Of a stretch of 64,000 bases of DNA, positions 26,501-35,051 are shown piece by piece. The translations under genes and the position numbers were made by a program. The stretch is from positions 234,410 to 298,409 of the forward strand of contig NZ_FQXU01000006.1 of the NCBI RefSeq assembly GCF_900130055.1, in the 5' to 3' direction. The DNA comes from Clostridium intestinale DSM 6191 (GTDB taxonomy: Bacteria; Bacillota; Clostridia; Clostridiales; Clostridiaceae). The notes under the pieces are model-generated. The model was given only the letters and a program-made list of their open reading frames with translations. It searched no databases and was not told where the DNA came from. Each line of letters begins with the position of its first letter. The stretch's first letter is position 1.

Positions 26501-27419
26501 AAAGCCTTTATTAGAAGTAAAAGAACTTAAGCAACATTTTAAGATAAGTAGAAAATACACAGTAAAAGCTGTTAATGGAGTGGACTTTGAAATATTTCCA
26601 GGGGAAACCTATGGATTAGTTGGGGAATCAGGAAGCGGAAAATCGACTATAGGACGTTCAATAATTCGTCTATATGACCCAACATCAGGGAAGATAAACT
26701 TTGATGGAGTTGATATATCAGGAAAATTATCTGAAAAGGAAAAAAAGCATTTAAGAATTAATATGCAGATGATATTCCAAGACCCAATGGCATCTTTAAA
26801 TCCACGTAAAAAAGTATTAGATATAATAGCTCAAGGTTTAGATGTTCATAAGCTTTATAAAACTAAAGAAGAGAGAGAAGAAAAAGTTTATAAAATATTA
26901 GAAAAAGTAGGCTTATCAAAAGAGCATGCAAATAGATATCCTCACCAATTTTCAGGAGGACAAAGACAACGTATAGGGATAGCAAGAGCCCTTATAATGA
27001 ACCCAAAACTTATAATAGCAGATGAAGCTATAAGTGCATTAGATGTATCTATACAAGCTCAAGTAGTAAACCTAATGAAAGATATACAAGAGGAAACAAA
27101 CACAGCTATCTTATTTATAGCCCATGATTTATCCATGGTAAAATATATATCAGATAGAATAGGAGTTCTTCATTTAGGATATCTTCTAGAAACAGGAACA
27201 AAGGATGAAATTTTCACAAATCCAATTCATCCTTATACAAAATCACTATTATCAGCAATACCACATCCAAACCCTATTGTTGAGAGAACAAGAATATCAG
27301 AAAGCTATGATTACAAAACAAGTGGAATAAGTTACGAACAAGGAAAACAAAAACATGTAAGTGGAAGTCATTATGTATTAGCTACAGATGAAGAATATAA
27401 AACTTGGTCAAATAAATAA
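26490..27419 (+). CDS. oppF: Oligopeptide ABC transporter ATPase OppF
   Basis: 309 residues. Walker [11 protein letters not shown]-loop IFQDPMASLNP, signature FSGGQRQRIGIARAL, Walker B LIIADEAISALDVS, switch FIAHDLSMV. The C-terminal tail HPYTKSLLSAIPHPNPIVER is the oligopeptide extension. Second half of the OppDF ATPase dimer. Last gene of the operon, closed by a strong terminator. Confidence 0.93.
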   Translation: MENKKPLLEVKELKQHFKISRKYTVKAVNGVDFEIFPGETYGLVGESGSGKSTIGRSIIRLYDPTSGKINFDGVDISGKLSEKEKKHLRINMQMIFQDPMASLNPRKKVLDIIAQGLDVHKLYKTKEEREEKVYKILEKVGLSKEHANRYPHQFSGGQRQRIGIARALIMNPKLIIADEAISALDVSIQAQVVNLMKDIQEETNTAILFIAHDLSMVKYISDRIGVLHLGYLLETGTKDEIFTNPIHPYTKSLLSAIPHPNPIVERTRISESYDYKTSGISYEQGKQKHVSGSHYVLATDEEYKTWSNK

Positions 27420-27425
27420 TGAAAA

Positions 27426-27459
27426 GCCTCCAGAATTATATTTCTGGGGGATTTTTTTG
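27426..27459 (+). terminator. Intrinsic terminator after oppF
   Basis: CCTCCAGAA / TTCTGGGGG stem (one G-U pair), loop TTATAT, then ATTTTTTT. Confidence 0.85.
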
Positions 27460-27492
27460 CTTTAACTAACAAAAACTTTTTAAAGAAAAAGA

Positions 27493-27521
27493 TTGTGCAC
27501 AATTAAATTGAGCATTATAAT
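27493..27521 (+). promoter_or_regulatory. Probable sigma-A promoter of the VIT1-like gene
   Basis: TTGTGC (27493-27498), 17-base spacer, TATAAT (27516-27521), 55 bases before the start codon. Confidence 0.55.
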
Positions 27522-27576
27522 AAAGAAGTCGTGATAACTAAAATAACTTAAATTTTAAAAGAGAGGATTGATAAGT

Positions 27577-28464
27577 ATGGAGAATTTAAGATTAATGGAA
27601 GTTATAAAAAAGTATCAAAGAGATGAGAAGTTAGAATACTATGTTTATTTAAAGATAGCAAAGTTTGTTAAAGATAAAAATGACCATGATATGTTATTAA
27701 AAATAGCGGATGAAGAGTACAAACATTATAATATATGGAAGCAGTATACTAAGTGTGATGTTGAACCGAATATGTTTATAGTATATTGGTATGTATTTAT
27801 GGCAAGACTGCTTGGATACACCTTTGTAATAAAAAATATGGAAAATAAACTTAGAGACTATAATAGTGACAATGGAATCGAACGCTCAATGGAGTTAATA
27901 AAACTAGTACCAAGGGTTGAAGAGATTTTTAAGGATGAAATTGAGCATGAAGAAGAATTAATAGCTATGATTGATGAAGAAAAACTTAGATACGTTGGTT
28001 CTATGGTGCTTGGATTAAATGATGCTTTAGTTGAATTTACAGGTAGCTTAGCAGGATGGACTTTTGCAATGCAAAGCAATAACTTAATCTTATTAGCTGG
28101 ACTTATAACTGGTATATCAGCAACCCTTTCAATGGCATCATCAGAATACTTATCAGTAAAAAATGAAGGGGGAAAGGATGCCCTTAAGTCCTCAGTATAC
28201 ACAGGAATAGCGTATTTATTAACAGTAGTAATACTACTGTTACCATATATGATTCTTGGAGATTCAATGTATGTTCAGGCATTACTTATAATGTTATTTT
28301 TAGTAATTCTAATAATAGCTACCTTTAATTATTATATTTCAGTAGCTAAAAGCATTTCATTTAAGAAAAAATTCTTAGAGATGAGTTCAATTAGTTTGTC
28401 AGTAGCAGTAGTTTCTTTTATAATTGGATTATTAGTAAAACGCTTTTTAGGAATAGATATATAA
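27577..28464 (+). CDS. Ferritin-like domain fused to VIT1/CCC1-type Fe/Mn transporter
   Basis: 295 residues from the ATG at 27577 (AGAGAGG upstream; TTG 27568 is too close). The N-terminal 130 residues form a rubrerythrin/ferritin-like four-helix domain with iron-ligand patterns: glutamate in EKLEYYVYLK, EExxH in IADEEYKHYNIW, and ExxH in DEIEHEEEL. The C-terminal half is the VIT family: GSMVLGLNDALVEFTGSLAG, SMASSEYLSVKNE, five membrane helices. This erythrin-VIT1 (MbfA-like) layout couples ferrous iron sensing or oxidation to export. It probably serves iron or manganese efflux. Monocistronic or read into the DUF2271 gene. Confidence 0.85.
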   Translation: MENLRLMEVIKKYQRDEKLEYYVYLKIAKFVKDKNDHDMLLKIADEEYKHYNIWKQYTKCDVEPNMFIVYWYVFMARLLGYTFVIKNMENKLRDYNSDNGIERSMELIKLVPRVEEIFKDEIEHEEELIAMIDEEKLRYVGSMVLGLNDALVEFTGSLAGWTFAMQSNNLILLAGLITGISATLSMASSEYLSVKNEGGKDALKSSVYTGIAYLLTVVILLLPYMILGDSMYVQALLIMLFLVILIIATFNYYISVAKSISFKKKFLEMSSISLSVAVVSFIIGLLVKRFLGIDI

Positions 28465-28543
28465 GAATTGAAAGTATATATATCTAAATTTAGGTTTAAT
28501 ATATTAAGGTAGTTAATTAATTAAAACATAAGGGGGAATAAGT

Positions 28544-29125
28544 ATGACCTTTAGAAAAATAATAACAGTGCAGCTTATGATTTGTATGTCACTTATTTTT
28601 GTTGCATGTGGTAATAAAGAATCTTCAAAAAACCTAGAAAGAAATACTCCAAATACTTTAGAAATATCATTTCCATATGTAAGACAAAGTGGAAGTTCAA
28701 ACAACCAATTTGCTGTATGGATAGAAAGTGATTCTGGAGAATACATAAAAACCTTATCCGTAACTAAATATACAGCAACAAAAGGATATAAGGTTCAGGA
28801 AAATGCAATTCCTACATGGGTTAAAAAATCAAACATCTCTAAAAAGAAGACAAAGGAAATTGATGCAGTTACAGAAGCAACACCTAAGTCAGGAGATATG
28901 GTTTATATATGGGATCTTAAAGATAAAGATGGCGCAGAAATACCAAAAGGAAGCTATAAATTTGTTGTGGAAGGAACCACAAGTTTAACTAGCAGAATAA
29001 TTTATAGTGGAAAGATAGAAATAGGTGGAGAAGAAGCAACTGTAAAAGCAGAACCTCAATATGTAGGAAATGAAGCAAAAGAAAGTGATATGATAGGTGA
29101 GGTTGTAGCAAAATATAATCCATAA
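28544..29125 (+). CDS. DUF2271 domain lipoprotein, paralogue of the 8010 gene
   Basis: 193 residues. Signal peptide with lipobox IFVACG. The mature part matches the lipoprotein at 8010 motif by motif: TLEISFPYVRQ, NQFAVWIESDSGEYIKTL, TATKGYK, PTWVKKSNIS, VYIWDLKDKDGAEIPKGSY, and the ending EAKESDMIGEVVAKYNP. So the genome carries at least two copies 20 kb apart. The start follows AAGGGGGAATAAGT. It sits 79 bases after the iron transporter gene with no terminator between, so it may be cotranscribed with it. Function unknown; extracytoplasmic redox work is a family-based guess. Confidence 0.8.
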   Translation: MTFRKIITVQLMICMSLIFVACGNKESSKNLERNTPNTLEISFPYVRQSGSSNNQFAVWIESDSGEYIKTLSVTKYTATKGYKVQENAIPTWVKKSNISKKKTKEIDAVTEATPKSGDMVYIWDLKDKDGAEIPKGSYKFVVEGTTSLTSRIIYSGKIEIGGEEATVKAEPQYVGNEAKESDMIGEVVAKYNP

Positions 29126-29146
29126 TATAAAAATATAGAAGTAAGT

Positions 29147-29192
29147 AAAAGGATCGTATATGAAGATGTGTAGCATATAGGGTTCTTTTTTA
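29147..29192 (+). terminator. Imperfect intrinsic terminator
   Basis: AAAAGGATCGTATATG pairs with CATATAGGGTTCTTTT (one mismatch and two G-U pairs), followed by more T. Confidence 0.6.
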
Positions 29193-29243
29193 TATAATGT
29201 TTTTTTATGCAAATAAAACTTGTAAATATTTCTATAAATAATA

Positions 29244-29272
29244 TTGACAATAAAAAATGTAAATGATATCAT
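29244..29272 (+). promoter_or_regulatory. Sigma-A promoter of the disaccharide operon
   Basis: TTGACA (29244-29249), 17-base spacer, TATCAT (29267-29272). The first LacI-type operator begins at the last base of the minus-10 box, so it covers the transcription start. Confidence 0.75.
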
Positions 29273-29289
29273 TAGTTTAACGTTAAATC
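29272..29289. promoter_or_regulatory. LacI-family operator O1
   Basis: TTAGTTTAACGTTAAATC with the perfect palindrome TTTAACGTTAAA (29276-29287) and the central CG typical of LacI-family sites. An identical 18-base copy lies 64 bases downstream. Probably bound by the LacI protein of this locus. Confidence 0.75.
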
Positions 29290-29335
29290 TTAACAACTTA
29301 CTATCATTAATCTTAAAGAAAATGTTTCAAAATAT

Positions 29336-29353
29336 TTAGTTTAACGTTAAATC
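29336..29353. promoter_or_regulatory. LacI-family operator O2
   Basis: Exact repeat of O1 (TTAGTTTAACGTTAAATC), centre-to-centre 64 bases, about six helical turns, in the leader 38 bases before the binding-protein gene. The phasing suits a loop between two repressor dimers. Confidence 0.75.
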
Positions 29354-29390
29354 AATCAACATATAAGAAAGATGAGGAAGGGGAAAGTTT

Positions 29391-30806
29391 ATGAACAGAT
29401 TTAAAAAACTCTCTAGCATAGTGCTTACTACAGTACTAACAATGTCAGTATTATCGGGGTGTGGACAAACTGGGAATACTGCAAACACTTCAGACAGAAA
29501 GGTTAAATTAAAACTTGGAATATGGCCTGAAGCTACAATGACAAGTGAAATTACATTACATGAAGGTTACAAGGCTAAATTAGAAGATAAAGATAAGGAT
29601 GTTGAAGTTGTTCCATCATACTACAAGTACACTACAGAGACATTTGTACCTATGGCTGAAGCTGGAAACTTACCAACCATATTTGAAACATGGTATACTG
29701 AACCTCAAAAACTTATTAAGGGTGGATATGTTGCTGATATAACAGATATATTGAAAAAGCGTGGATGGGATGAAGCAATAAATCCATCAATTAAGAAACT
29801 TTTATCAGATGGAAATGGAAGAATATATGGTATTCCACGTGATGGATATGCATTAGGGGTTATGGCTAATGTTAAATTATTTAAAGATGCTGGGCTAGTT
29901 GATGCAGATGGACGTCCAATAATTCCTAAAACATGGGATGAATTAGCTAAAACAGCTCAAACTATTAAACAAAAGACTGGTAGTGCTGGACTATGTCTTT
30001 TAGCTAAAGATGCAGCTGGTGGTTGGCATTTTTCTAATATAGCTTGGGCATTTGGAGCTACTTTAACTACACAAGAAGCTGATGGTAAATATAAATCTCA
30101 CGTTGACAGTAAAGAAGCTATAGAAGCAATGAACTATGTTAAAGATTTGAAATGGAAATATGATGTTTTAACTGCAGATCCTACAAATGAAGATTGGGGA
30201 ACAGGTTTCTCTAACTTAGGAACAGGCGCTGCTGCTATGTATATAGCTGCAAATGATGCTGTTGAGCAACCTACTGAAAATAATGGACTTCCTGCAGAAG
30301 ATTTAGCTATATTTGCTATGCCAGCAGGACCTAATGGAGCTCAATATTCATTATCTGGTGGAACTCCATATATGTTCTCAAAGGATGCTACTGAAGCTGA
30401 AATCAATGCGGCTTTAGATTATCTTGAGCTTATGGGTAAGGCACCAGTTGCAACAGAAGATTCAATAGCAGGTATGGAAGCTGATGCTAAGAGAAAAGTA
30501 GAAACAGGAATTCCTGTAATTAAGAGATTCCCTGCTTGGGTTAATAAGGAAGTACTTGATGCTGAAGCAAAAGTATTAAAAGATAACAAAAATGTTGATG
30601 ATAAATTATATTCTTCATATTTTGATGCTATAGACAAGCAAGGAAACCTTCGTGTAGAAGAACCAGGATCAGCTCAAGATTTATACTCAGAACTTACAAA
30701 AGTTATACAAGCAGTTATCACTGACAAAAATGCTGATGTTACTGCTTTAATGAAACAAGCTAATGTTAATTACCAAAAGATTTTAGATGAAAAAGTAAAT
30801 AAATAA
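29391..30806 (+). CDS. Sugar ABC transporter substrate-binding lipoprotein
   Basis: 471 residues, SBP_bac_1 (MalE-like) family. Signal peptide with lipobox VLSGCG. Binding-protein motifs: MAEAGNLPTIFETWYTEPQK, GYVADITDILKKRGWDEAIN, GNGRIYGIPRDGYALGVMAN, TWDELAKTAQTIKQKTG and MYIAANDAVEQP. Captures an oligosaccharide, most likely an alpha-linked disaccharide given the two GH65 phosphorylases downstream. First gene of the LacI-controlled operon, with a hairpin separating it from the permeases. Confidence 0.92.
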   Translation: MNRFKKLSSIVLTTVLTMSVLSGCGQTGNTANTSDRKVKLKLGIWPEATMTSEITLHEGYKAKLEDKDKDVEVVPSYYKYTTETFVPMAEAGNLPTIFETWYTEPQKLIKGGYVADITDILKKRGWDEAINPSIKKLLSDGNGRIYGIPRDGYALGVMANVKLFKDAGLVDADGRPIIPKTWDELAKTAQTIKQKTGSAGLCLLAKDAAGGWHFSNIAWAFGATLTTQEADGKYKSHVDSKEAIEAMNYVKDLKWKYDVLTADPTNEDWGTGFSNLGTGAAAMYIAANDAVEQPTENNGLPAEDLAIFAMPAGPNGAQYSLSGGTPYMFSKDATEAEINAALDYLELMGKAPVATEDSIAGMEADAKRKVETGIPVIKRFPAWVNKEVLDAEAKVLKDNKNVDDKLYSSYFDAIDKQGNLRVEEPGSAQDLYSELTKVIQAVITDKNADVTALMKQANVNYQKILDEKVNK

Positions 30807-30831
30807 AAATAGTTATTTTATATGTCTAGTT

Positions 30832-30870
30832 ATCCAAATAGGTTTTCTTTATAAGACAACCTATTTGGAT
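30832..30870 (+). promoter_or_regulatory. Intra-operon hairpin after the sugar-binding protein gene
   Basis: Perfect 13-bp stem ATCCAAATAGGTT / AACCTATTTGGAT with a 13-base loop, 26 bases after the stop codon, followed only by TCTT. Same position and build as the oppA-oppB hairpin. Confidence 0.65.
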
Positions 30871-30897
30871 TCTTAAAAATCATAGGGAGTGGGAAGA

Positions 30898-31833
30898 ATG
30901 CGAAAAGTTGAGACGAATGATTTACAAATCTGTGCAACTCCAGAAATTACAGTAAAGAAGAAAAAGGTTCTGAAAAGAAAAGATTTAATAGGTTGGGCTA
31001 TTATGTTGCCAACACTTATTTTATTTTCTTTTTTCATATGGGAACCTTTATTAGAAAATATTAAACTTTCACTATATCAAGCAAATGGAATTAGGCTGGT
31101 TAAATTTGTAGGATTAGATAATTACTTTACCGTATTTGCTCATCCTGATTTTTGGGCAGCACTTAAAAATACTTTTAGTTACATTGGTTGGTCGTTGGTT
31201 ATAGGTTTTTTTGCACCTATATTAGCGGCTATTCTTATAAGTGAGACTATTCACTTCAAAGGATTATTTAGAGTAGGAATCTATTTTCCTAATATCATGC
31301 CAGGGCTTGCCACAGTGATAATGTGGGGATTTTTATTTAAACCTGGTGGAACAGGAACCTTAAATATTTTACTTGGGAAGATAGGAGTAGATCCTCAACT
31401 ATGGTTAACTAACCCCGGTTGGACAATTCCTCTTATTGTTATGAGTATGACATGGAAAAGTGCAGGAGCTACAGCTTTAATCTATTTAGCCGGTATAAGC
31501 AGTATTAATCCTGAACTATATGAAGCTGCAACCATAGATGGAGCTTCAGTATTACAAAGAATAAGATATATAACATTACCGAAGTTATTTTCACTTGGTA
31601 AGACAATGTTCATTCTTCAAATAATAGCAGTTTTTCAAATTTTATATGAACCAATGGTTATGACTAATGGGGGTCCTAATAATGCTAGTATTTCAATTAT
31701 GCAATTAGTATATAATTTTGCATTTAAGGATTATAATTTCCCAGTAGCGGCAGCTTTATCAGTTATTGTATGTATAATACTTGCGGTATTAAGTGTACTT
31801 TATTTTAAGCTAACAGCAAATAAAGAAGGGTAG
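30898..31833 (+). CDS. Sugar ABC transporter permease (MalF-type)
   Basis: 311 residues from the ATG at 30898 (AGGGAG nearby; GTG 30889 overlaps that site). Six membrane segments, beginning DLIGWAIMLPTLILFSFFIW. The EAA loop is ELYEAATIDGASVLQRIRYI TLPKL (contact for the ATPase). Ends with a typical VLSVLYFKLTANKEG. Pairs with the next gene product. The ATPase for this importer is probably the MsmK-like protein at 39120. Confidence 0.9.
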   Translation: MRKVETNDLQICATPEITVKKKKVLKRKDLIGWAIMLPTLILFSFFIWEPLLENIKLSLYQANGIRLVKFVGLDNYFTVFAHPDFWAALKNTFSYIGWSLVIGFFAPILAAILISETIHFKGLFRVGIYFPNIMPGLATVIMWGFLFKPGGTGTLNILLGKIGVDPQLWLTNPGWTIPLIVMSMTWKSAGATALIYLAGISSINPELYEAATIDGASVLQRIRYITLPKLFSLGKTMFILQIIAVFQILYEPMVMTNGGPNNASISIMQLVYNFAFKDYNFPVAAALSVIVCIILAVLSVLYFKLTANKEG

Positions 31834-31848
31834 GAGGAGAGTTATAAG

Positions 31849-32730
31849 ATGTTTTTTAATAAGTATAAAGAAAAATCAGATGGAGCAATTCGTTATTATG
31901 ATATGAAATCATTAAAAACAAAAATACTTTCTATAACAATTTTTATACTATGTTTATTAATACTTATAGTATGCTTATTTCCTTCTGTATGGGTGTTTTT
32001 AGCTAGCTTTAAGGATATTAGTGAATTTAGAAAAGATGCGACTATACTACCTTCAACTTTTAATTTTCAAAAGTATGTTGATACTTGGAATAACTTAAAA
32101 TTTGTTAGATATTATATAAATTCAACCATAGTAGTAATTGGGGGAACCTTGTGTTCAGTAACCTTTAATGGTCTTTTAGCTTATGTGTTAGCTATAATCA
32201 AGCCTAAAGGACACAAAATAATATTAGGATTAGTTATGTGGAGTTTATTAATTCCAGCTACAACAAGCATAGTAGCATTATTTGTGAATATTAACAAAGT
32301 AGGTTTAAATGGTTCATTTTTACCTCTATGGTTGGTATTTGGAGCTAATGCATTTTATGTAATACTATTTAAAAACTTTTTTGAAGGGTTGCCTAAAGAG
32401 TTAATAGAAGCAGCTAAATTAGATGGATGTGGAGAACTTCAAATATTTTTAAGAGTAATATTACCTTTATCTAGACCTATAGTAATGGTTGTTGTTATTT
32501 TTACAGTTACTGCAGCTTGGTCAGATTTCTTATTACCTTATCTAGTACTTAATGGTACTCAAAAAGAAACAATAATGGTTAAGTTATTTGCATATCACTC
32601 CTCTAATAAAGTTAATGCAGTAGATATGTTAAGAGCAGTAGCCTTTTCGATTATTCCACCAATTATTCTATTTACAATATTCCAAAAACAAATTACAGAT
32701 GGTGCCACAGCAGGTGCAGTAAAGGAGTAG
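31849..32730 (+). CDS. Sugar ABC transporter permease (MalG-type)
   Basis: 293 residues, six membrane segments. N-terminal PSVWVFLASFKDISEFRKD and the EAA loop ELIEAAKLDGCGELQIFLRV mark it as the MalG-type partner. It ends FQKQITDGATAGAVKE, the tail typical of this family. A 15-base gap with AGGAGGAGAG separates it from the MalF-type gene, and 8 bases separate it from the GH65 gene. Confidence 0.92.
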   Translation: MFFNKYKEKSDGAIRYYDMKSLKTKILSITIFILCLLILIVCLFPSVWVFLASFKDISEFRKDATILPSTFNFQKYVDTWNNLKFVRYYINSTIVVIGGTLCSVTFNGLLAYVLAIIKPKGHKIILGLVMWSLLIPATTSIVALFVNINKVGLNGSFLPLWLVFGANAFYVILFKNFFEGLPKELIEAAKLDGCGELQIFLRVILPLSRPIVMVVVIFTVTAAWSDFLLPYLVLNGTQKETIMVKLFAYHSSNKVNAVDMLRAVAFSIIPPIILFTIFQKQITDGATAGAVKE

Positions 32731-32738
32731 AATTAAAT

Positions 32739-35051
32739 ATGGCAAAAATAGCGGATAAATACTATGTTACAGACTCGTGGAAAATCATTGAAGAAGGATT
32801 TAATAAAGATTACTCAGAGGTATCTGAATCTATATACTCCCTGGGAAATGAGTATATGGGAGTGAGAGGTTATTTTGAAGAAGGGTACACTGGAGATAGC
32901 CTCCTTGGAAGTTATTTTAATGGAGTGTATGAATCACAAGAGATTACAGGCTCCTCATACAAGGGAATAATAAAAGATAGTGAGTTTATGGTTAATTCAG
33001 TAGATTGGTTATATACACGTATAATTCTTGATGATGAAGTTTTAGATTTAAACAAAAGTAGTTTCAGAGATTTTAGAAGAGAACTTGATTTAAATACAGG
33101 GCTTTTAACTCGTTCATTTATATGGGAAGTAGATGGAGGAAAAGAAGTAAAGCTAGAATTTGAACGTTTTTTATCAATGGAAGATGCTAAGCTAGCAGGG
33201 CAGAGAATAAATATTACGCCTATAAATTTTAATGGTGATATAACAATCGTATCAGGTTTAGATTTTACAAATATTCATCATATGGCAGAAAAAAACCTAT
33301 GGAAATGTAGTGAAAATAGTAGTGGAGATAGGTGGCTAAGTATACTTGGAACCACAATAAATACAAAGCAAAATGTTTTTTCTACTTGCGCTTTTGATTG
33401 TATATATGAAAAAGAAGAAGATATTAGTGAGGAAAAGAAAATATTAAAAAGCTTTAAAATCAGCTTAAAAGATGGTGAAAAAGCTACCTTTACTAAAGTT
33501 ATTAGCAATCTAGTAAATAAGAATGATAAAGATTCACTTGATGAATTTATATCTAAATGCGAAGATGAAAAGAAAAATATCACATCAATTAAATATGATG
33601 AGATTAAAGATAGAAGTATAGAGTGGTGGAAAAAAGTCTGGCTTGAATCAGATATTGTTATAGATGGAGATGAGTTAAATCAACAGGGAGTAAGATTTTG
33701 TATATTCCAAATGCACCAAACTTATCATGGAGCAGATCAAAGTAATGTAATTGGAGCAAAAGGATTAACGGGAGAAGCATATAACGGCAACTCTTTTTGG
33801 GATACTGAAGCATATTGTTTACCTTTCTACATCTTTAACAACCTAGATGCAGCAAAACAATTATTAAGATTTAGATTAATTACATTACCAGAGGCTAAGG
33901 CAAGAGCAAAGCAGTTAGATTGTGAAGGTGCATTTTTTCCGATAGCAACTATAAGTGGAAGAGAATGTTGTAACCTATGGCAGCATGCAAGTCTACAGCT
34001 TCAACCATCAACAGCAGTTGCATATGGAATATGGCATTATGAGAATATAACTAAAGATGAAGAATTCGTATTTGAAACAGGTGCACCACTTCTTATAGAA
34101 ATAAGCAGAATGCTTGCTACAAGAGGTGATTGGAGTGCAGATAAATCAAGATATGGATATTATGGGGTAATGGGACCAGATGAATTTCAAATGATGGTAA
34201 ACAATAATTGTTACACAAATTATATGGGTAAAACTACACTTGAGTATACATTAGATGTTTTAAAGAGATTAGAAAGTAAAAATAAAGATTTATATGATAA
34301 TATCCTTGGAAAGTTAAACGTTAAACAAGAAGAAATAGAAAATTGGCGCTTAATAGGGGAGAAAATGTTCATTCCCTATAATAAAGAAACAAAGCTTTTT
34401 GAACAGCATGAAGGATTTTTCAATTTACCTCATATAGATGTAGACAAGATTCCCCTAGAAGATTTTCCGTTATATCATAACTGGACATACGATAGAATTT
34501 ACCGTAACGACATGATTAAACAACCTGATGTTCTTATGTTTATGCTTTTATATAACAGCAGATTTACAGAGGAGGAACTTAGAGCTAACTACGAATACTA
34601 TGAGCCTAGATGTATTCACGAAAGTTCACTTTCACCATCAGTACACTCAATATTGGCAGCACAATTAAAGAAACATAGAGAGGCTTATGATTTCTTTGGA
34701 TTTGCAACTAGAATGGACTTAGATAACTACAATCGTAATACACATGAGGGTTTACATACAACCTCTATAGCAGCAGCTTGGATGAATATTTTATATGGGT
34801 TTGGAGGAATGCGTTCAGATAAAGAGGTGCTTAGTTTTAAACCTTCGATTCCTAAAGAATGGAATGGATATTCTTTTAGACTATGTTATAAGGATGATGT
34901 AATAGTAGTGGAAGTTAATAAAGAAAATGTAGGATTTTATACTTTAAATGGTACAGAAATTCAAATTGAAGTGTATGAAGAAATCATAACTTTAAGTGAA
35001 GAAAAAAGGGAAATAAATATTCCAAGTGAATGGAGAGGGGAAAATGATTAG
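32739..35051 (+). CDS. GH65 glycoside phosphorylase, first copy
   Basis: 770 residues, full length for GH65 disaccharide phosphorylases. Inverting phosphorolysis of an alpha-glucobiose gives beta-glucose 1-phosphate plus glucose or another acceptor, in the cytoplasm. N-terminal beta-sandwich (SIYSLGNEYMGVRGYFEEGY), then an (alpha/alpha)6 barrel with catalytic Glu482 in GVMGPDEFQMMVNNNCYTN and the phosphate-site region HEGLHTTSIAAAWMN. The motif around the acid differs from the GPNEYENNV I recall for maltose phosphorylase and from the GPDEYHEHV of trehalose/kojibiose types. The linkage is therefore open (nigerose or another). Overlaps the next GH65 gene by 8 bases. Confidence 0.88.
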   Translation: MAKIADKYYVTDSWKIIEEGFNKDYSEVSESIYSLGNEYMGVRGYFEEGYTGDSLLGSYFNGVYESQEITGSSYKGIIKDSEFMVNSVDWLYTRIILDDEVLDLNKSSFRDFRRELDLNTGLLTRSFIWEVDGGKEVKLEFERFLSMEDAKLAGQRINITPINFNGDITIVSGLDFTNIHHMAEKNLWKCSENSSGDRWLSILGTTINTKQNVFSTCAFDCIYEKEEDISEEKKILKSFKISLKDGEKATFTKVISNLVNKNDKDSLDEFISKCEDEKKNITSIKYDEIKDRSIEWWKKVWLESDIVIDGDELNQQGVRFCIFQMHQTYHGADQSNVIGAKGLTGEAYNGNSFWDTEAYCLPFYIFNNLDAAKQLLRFRLITLPEAKARAKQLDCEGAFFPIATISGRECCNLWQHASLQLQPSTAVAYGIWHYENITKDEEFVFETGAPLLIEISRMLATRGDWSADKSRYGYYGVMGPDEFQMMVNNNCYTNYMGKTTLEYTLDVLKRLESKNKDLYDNILGKLNVKQEEIENWRLIGEKMFIPYNKETKLFEQHEGFFNLPHIDVDKIPLEDFPLYHNWTYDRIYRNDMIKQPDVLMFMLLYNSRFTEEELRANYEYYEPRCIHESSLSPSVHSILAAQLKKHREAYDFFGFATRMDLDNYNRNTHEGLHTTSIAAAWMNILYGFGGMRSDKEVLSFKPSIPKEWNGYSFRLCYKDDVIVVEVNKENVGFYTLNGTEIQIEVYEEIITLSEEKREINIPSEWRGEND

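Noticed and set aside
29310..29335. Possible catabolite-repression (cre) site AAAATGTTTCA before the sugar operon
   Set aside because: The central CG is AT here and the flanks do not fit the consensus; not called.
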